From positions 1 through 49,732 of the forward strand of contig NZ_QURB01000012.1 of assembly GCF_003402975.1 (NCBI RefSeq): a DNA stretch of 49,732 nt. The letters run 5' to 3'. Of this stretch, positions 46,857 to 49,732 are shown in pieces. The notes under the pieces are model-generated. The model worked only from the letters and a program-made list of their open reading frames with translations. It did no database searches and was not told the DNA's origin. A program made the position numbers and the translations under genes. Each line of letters starts with the position of its first letter. Positions within the stretch are counted from its first letter, which is position 1. The stretch is from Brumimicrobium aurantiacum. GTDB taxonomy: Bacteria > Bacteroidota > Bacteroidia > Flavobacteriales_D > Crocinitomicaceae.

Positions 46857-47900
46857 CTATCTTTTCTTGCCTAGGTCCTTAAGGTTGTTTTTTAGGAAGT
46901 CAATTTGGAAACTTATTCCAGCTTGAGCCATTATATTTATATTGTACAACATTCCAGGAAGATATGCTAAGCTATACTCAAAGGCGAAGTTACTTTCTTT
47001 GTTATAGAATCGTTGATAAAATTCGAATCCAAAATTTAAAAATTGATTTTCTGGTGATATTTGATATTTTTCATAATAAGTCATATCATCTTTGTTCGGG
47101 TAATACTCTCCTAAATAAACATCTTCGAATTCATTTTGAAGCGCGTATAATACGTTAAACCCAGTGACATTGATTTTCGATTCACCATTTTCACCAAACT
47201 TTTCGAAATTCTTCCTAACGTTAATGATTTTTTGCTTTTGATAACCAATTTTGATATGTTGATAATTTTGAACCGTTGACATAGGACCTAAATCAACTGA
47301 TCTAGTGATATCATATTCCTCATTGTATAGTTGCAAATTATTTACATTTAAGTGGTGCCAAGTATAGCCTTGTTTAACACCTACTGTAACACCATGCTTT
47401 GTGATGTATTTAGTTTTAAAGTTTGAATAAAATGTTGTTTTAGTATTGTAACTTTTTTTAGTTTTTAAATAGATACTTGTATTCTCTATTGTTTCGTAAT
47501 CTGCAAAGAAAAAAGTAGCTTCTGCATTAAATGTTTGTGCATTTTTGGGATGGTAGAAAGGTATAACATTATCTACTCGAACGTATTCATCTCCTTGTAA
47601 GGATGTTTTGTTTACCTTATCTCCTAAAGCATAATTGTAAGATATCCTTCCATTTACAGGTCCTTTACCAATGTATTGCAGACTAGCCTTTAAATCATAA
47701 GCTGATGTATTGATTGGTGATAAACTTCCATGGTAAATAGGAATATTTAAGGTGAACATACTCAGTTGTGATGGAGCGTCAAATATATTTGTATAAAAAA
47801 CAGTGTCATCTTCTGATATATCAAGATCTTGTGCATTTAAAGTATTAAAATAACAAGTAGGAATAAGTAAACCTAGAAGGTAAATAATTTTAAATTTCAT
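46857..47900 (-). CDS. Predicted outer-membrane beta-barrel protein, unknown function
   Basis: 347 residues with a signal peptide ending near NAQ (about residue 24). The rest is made of alternating aromatic/hydrophobic strands with short turns, as in outer-membrane barrels, but the C terminus is charged (LKDLGKKR) and not the usual aromatic one. No family is recognised; PorP/SprF-like or porin-like barrels are possible relatives. It follows a lipoprotein gene by 6 nt and is probably its operon partner. Confidence 0.6.
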   Translation of the reverse strand: MKFKIIYLLGLLIPTCYFNTLNAQDLDISEDDTVFYTNIFDAPSQLSMFTLNIPIYHGSLSPINTSAYDLKASLQYIGKGPVNGRISYNYALGDKVNKTSLQGDEYVRVDNVIPFYHPKNAQTFNAEATFFFADYETIENTSIYLKTKKSYNTKTTFYSNFKTKYITKHGVTVGVKQGYTWHHLNVNNLQLYNEEYDITRSVDLGPMSTVQNYQHIKIGYQKQKIINVRKNFEKFGENGESKINVTGFNVLYALQNEFEDVYLGEYYPNKDDMTYYEKYQISPENQFLNFGFEFYQRFYNKESNFAFEYSLAYLPGMLYNINIMAQAGISFQIDFLKNNLKDLGKKR

Positions 47901-47906
47901 AGTAGT

Positions 47907-48572
47907 TTAGTTTTCGTTTAATTGCCCTTCAAAATCAACACGACCATATTGTGATTGTTCTTTAAGGCTTAATTCACAAAATGAAATATGGAATTTACCT
48001 GATGATTTATTTAGGTGAACCCTGTTTATATTTTCATTACTCTCTGAATTAAGGTCAGATTCAAAATATAAAACCTCAGGAGAATTGTATGGAGGTGGTA
48101 AAGGACTTACTTCAAGTCGAGCATTGATATAAACCTCTTCCATAACAATAGACGATTCTATGGTTGGGTTATAAGATTTAAAAAACATGGTATCATATTC
48201 AGGAAAGGTAAAAGTTATAGAATCTCCATTGCTATTTGAAGCTATAGCAATAAAGTTATCACCTATAACTTGAGCGCTTACTTCATCGAAAGTAACTATC
48301 CCCATGCTTGTTGTTATTTGTTTTTCGTCAAAATCATATAAAGTAAAACATCCACCATTGTTAGAAAATTCACACGGTTCACATAGTGCTCCACAATCTA
48401 TTCCTTCTTCATTACCATCCATTATACCGTTATCACAAGAAAGCAAACTTCCTAATTCACCATTTTTAGGTAAAGTATTGGGCTCTTGTTTGCGACAAGA
48501 AATACAAAAAAATAGAGGGAGTATGAATAATAGTGACGTAAGTTGAAAATAGTTTTTTTGCATCATAAGCAT
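47907..48572 (-). CDS. Lipoprotein with DxDG/cysteine motif, unknown function
   Basis: 221 residues if the first ATG is used; two further ATG codons follow at once (48566, 48563). The lipobox is FFCISC, with lipidation on the last cysteine. A short motif CDNGIMDGNEEGIDCGALC-EPC matches the cysteine module often seen in exported Bacteroidota proteins (NGxxDGxExGxDCGGxCxPC). The remainder is beta-rich and unrecognised. It is upstream of the barrel-like gene on the same strand. Confidence 0.7.
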   Translation of the reverse strand: MLMMQKNYFQLTSLLFILPLFFCISCRKQEPNTLPKNGELGSLLSCDNGIMDGNEEGIDCGALCEPCEFSNNGGCFTLYDFDEKQITTSMGIVTFDEVSAQVIGDNFIAIASNSNGDSITFTFPEYDTMFFKSYNPTIESSIVMEEVYINARLEVSPLPPPYNSPEVLYFESDLNSESNENINRVHLNKSSGKFHISFCELSLKEQSQYGRVDFEGQLNEN

Positions 48573-49013
48573 TTTTTAGTAGTATCTTGTAAAAGAGACA
48601 AATTTATAATAAATTTTAACTTTTTTTAATTTTATAAGTAAAAAAGAATGGGGATTTTTTAATTCAGCTGATTTGGGATCAATCTTCTCTAATTATTGAG
48701 ATTGATCCAATATTTGTATGGAATTCCACTATAAAATTATAAAGCAAAAAAAACAAGATGCCGCGAGATTAAGCGAAGCTTCTCGTGGCCTTGGGTCTCC
48801 AAACACATACTTCAGTCTAAAAAGCGGATAAAAAACATTATTCGATACAATATGATTGAATATTGTTCATTAACTTATTTAGTATTAACCCAATAAACCT
48901 CAATCAAAATAAGTGGAATATAATGCCTAAACTCCAATAATTAGTCTTGGGTCCTAATTAGTTATGATGCTTATTTTTATGGTGTGAGTGTGAGAGAAGA
49001 GTGCAAAAGAAAA
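48573..49013. other. Gene-free stretch with palindromic repeats
   Basis: Two hairpins are clear: GGATCAATCT with AGATTGATCC (48676-48685, 48699-48708) and GCCGCGAGA with TCTCGTGGC (48760-48768, 48781-48789, one G-U pair) with an inner AGC/GCT pair. The second is the kind of dispersed palindrome also seen at 46792. No open reading frame is supported. Confidence 0.5.
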
Positions 49014-49062
49014 AAAACCAGAGGATAAAGTTCGCTTTCGCTCTCATTATCACTCTGGTTTT
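49014..49062 (-). terminator. Hairpin behind the GIY-YIG gene
   Basis: A perfect 10-bp stem, AAAACCAGAG with CTCTGGTTTT, around a 29-nt loop; on the minus strand a run of T (complement of the A run at 49007-49017) follows. It ends the GIY-YIG unit. Confidence 0.65.
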
Positions 49063-49063
49063 C

Positions 49064-49104
49064 GTACCCGGAGCGGGTGCCGATAGCTATCGGCATGAAC
49101 CCGC
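49064..49104. repeat. 41-bp repeat, copy 1
   Basis: Identical to 49512-49552. It begins GTACCCGGAGCGGGTGCC and ends ATCGGCATGAACCCGC. It contains the 18-nt palindrome TGCCGATAGCTATCGGCA (49078-49095) enclosed by GCGGG and CCCGC. The stop codon of the GIY-YIG gene is inside the palindrome. Confidence 0.95.
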
Positions 49105-49386
49105 TTTATATTTGTCAATTAATTTTTCCATAATCTCACTATATTTGACAAGATTACTATAATAAATTCTTGATTTCATATTCTTTATATGCTGTTCAAT
49201 CTTTCTAGCTATTTGGTAATCTAGATTTTCATATGAGTAGAACAAAATCCAATCATTGGCTTTACCAGTAAATGCATTTTTATAAATCTTATTATTATGT
49301 TCCCACAATCGCTGTGTAAGATTATTACAACTTCCAATATAGAATTTATCAATTTCCTTAGAAAAAAGTATGTATACGGAAGCCAT
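49087..49386 (-). CDS. GIY-YIG nuclease family protein
   Basis: A 99-residue single-domain GIY-YIG endonuclease of the UPF0213/YhbQ-like size. The signature is VYILFSKEIDKFYIGSC (Y5-I6-L7 and Y16-I17-G18), with R27 (QRLWEH) and the acidic E62 (ARKIEQHIK) as further catalytic residues by position. The last residues AGSCR come from the 41-bp repeat. A second, broken copy with the same end lies upstream. Small GIY-YIG genes of this kind are often multicopy in Bacteroidota. The function is unknown; mobility is possible. Confidence 0.88.
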   Translation of the reverse strand: MASVYILFSKEIDKFYIGSCNNLTQRLWEHNNKIYKNAFTGKANDWILFYSYENLDYQIARKIEQHIKNMKSRIYYSNLVKYSEIMEKLIDKYKAGSCR

Positions 49387-49481
49387 AGTTTTATTTAGTT
49401 TGAATCAGTTGATTAAAACTAAAAGATAAACAAAAATACTAACAGATTATTATATTAAGAAAGAGAAAAGTCTAAAACCAA

Positions 49482-49510
49482 AAAATCCCCAACATTTCTG
49501 TTGAGGATTT
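49482..49510 (-). terminator. Hairpin behind the GIY-YIG remnant
   Basis: AAAATCCCCAACA (49482-49494) pairs with TGTTGAGGATTTT at 49499-49511 with one mismatch. It holds the same position relative to repeat copy 2 as the 49014-49062 hairpin does to copy 1. Confidence 0.6.
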
Positions 49511-49511
49511 T

Positions 49512-49552
49512 GTACCCGGAGCGGGTGCCGATAGCTATCGGCATGAACCCGC
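49512..49552. repeat. 41-bp repeat, copy 2
   Basis: Identical to 49064-49104 over 41 bp. The palindrome is at 49526-49543. The reading frame of the truncated GIY-YIG copy ends inside it, just as in copy 1. Confidence 0.95.
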
Positions 49553-49624
49553 ACTATATTTAATGATTAACTTTTTAATAAAGTCTTAGTACCTGATGAG
49601 ATTATCTGGAATTCCTACTAATTT
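49535..49624 (-). pseudogene. Truncated GIY-YIG gene remnant
   Basis: Translation of the minus strand gives DNLIRY-stop-DFIKKLIIKYSAGSCR, which aligns without gaps to SNLVKY-S-EIMEKLIDKYKAGSCR at the end of the intact copy (13 of 23 positions identical). An in-frame stop sits where the intact gene has serine. The 5' part is missing; the homology stops near 49625, where the IS3-type end begins. Confidence 0.7.
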
Positions 49625-49732
49625 TGTGACAAATTTTATCAAGCCACTTTATTAATTTTCCCTCTTAACTTAATTTCCATTTCTAGAGGGGAAACATACC
49701 CTAGAGATGAATGTAATCTTTCTGTATTGTAC
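49625..49732 (-). mobile_element. IS3-family insertion sequence, partial, inserted in a GIY-YIG gene copy
   Basis: Right end of an IS3-type element. The boundary is set by the start of the GIY-YIG homology at 49624 and by the terminal TG at 49625-49626. The other end is outside the window, so target duplication and the partner inverted repeat cannot be checked. Confidence 0.6.
49639..49732 (-). CDS. IS3-family transposase, C-terminal end (runs off the window)
   Basis: Partial gene. The minus strand encodes YNTERLHSSLGYVSPLEME followed by a short basic tail KLRGKINKVA and a stop. The phrase YNTxRLHSxLGYxSP is the diagnostic C-terminal motif of the IS3 (OrfB, DDE) integrase domain. About 31 codons are visible; the catalytic residues lie beyond the edge. 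The probable element end is near 49625, where the sequence inward starts TGTGACAAATTTTATC, beginning with TG as IS3 ends do. Confidence 0.8.
   Translation of the reverse strand, partial: YNTERLHSSLGYVSPLEMEIKLRGKINKVA

Noticed and set aside
49064-49104. tRNA gene suggested by the T-arm-like GCGGGTTC...CCCGC
   Set aside because: No acceptor, D or anticodon arm can be built around it, and the loop is occupied by an 18-nt palindrome.

Overview
The window comes from an AT-rich member of the Bacteroidota, most likely Flavobacteriales and possibly Crocinitomicaceae. The evidence is type IX secretion (T9SS) C-terminal sorting domains, a SusC/SusD pair, DUF7619 and delta-60 repeats, GSCFA and DUF547 proteins, Bacteroidota-type promoters (TTTG, about 20 nt, TANNTTTG) and frequent TTG/GTG starts. 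It is mostly a chromosomal backbone with islands of dispersed repeats and mobile DNA. No rRNA, tRNA or CRISPR array was seen.

Layout. 1-1.4 kb: a T9SS cargo gene and its terminator. 1.5-5.8 kb: a dinB-dnaE2-like translesion polymerase operon with a candidate operator, then a (TTAGG)8 tract. 6.1-7.5 kb: an IS110-family element sitting inside a CGC-rich dispersed repeat; its left noncoding end looks like a bridge RNA. 7.5-11.4 kb: an Lrp regulator divergent from a polyamine operon (arginine decarboxylase, agmatinase, deoxyhypusine-synthase-like). 11.4-15.1 kb: a pair of M16 peptidases, one catalytic and one not. 15.2-19.8 kb: a GluR0-type receptor channel, an HPF/RaiA factor, recR, a membrane protein, smpB and a BASS transporter. 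19.8-25.2 kb: a reductase-like SDR, two exported proteins of unknown function, and mdh. 25.5-27.4 kb: an ECF sigma factor with a membrane-anchored partner carrying a PKD and CHU_C-like periplasmic part. 27.6-31.6 kb: a TIGR04283-type glycosyltransferase, DUF547, a polysaccharide deacetylase and a GSCFA protein. 32-35.2 kb: a TrmH-type methyltransferase and mutS. 35.4-39 kb: a very large T9SS cargo protein. 39.1-46.7 kb: a TIGR04282-type glycosyltransferase followed by an operon of SusC, SusD, a sodium:solute symporter and a degenerate phosphoesterase. 46.9-48.6 kb: an outer-membrane protein and a lipoprotein. 49-49.7 kb: a GIY-YIG unit, a broken second copy of it, and the end of an IS3-family transposase running off the window.

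The most noteworthy signals are three. First, the IS110 element: its ends can be placed to the base because removing it restores a repeat, a Bacteroidota promoter forms only when its two ends are joined, and its noncoding RNA has a loop complementary to the target repeat. Second, duplicated GIY-YIG units share an identical 41-bp 3' end with a palindrome that contains the stop codon. Third, the SusCD-symporter operon includes a calcineurin-like protein that has lost several metal-binding residues, beside a TIGR04282-type gene; its usual partner TIGR04283-type gene and DUF547 lie about 11 kb away.
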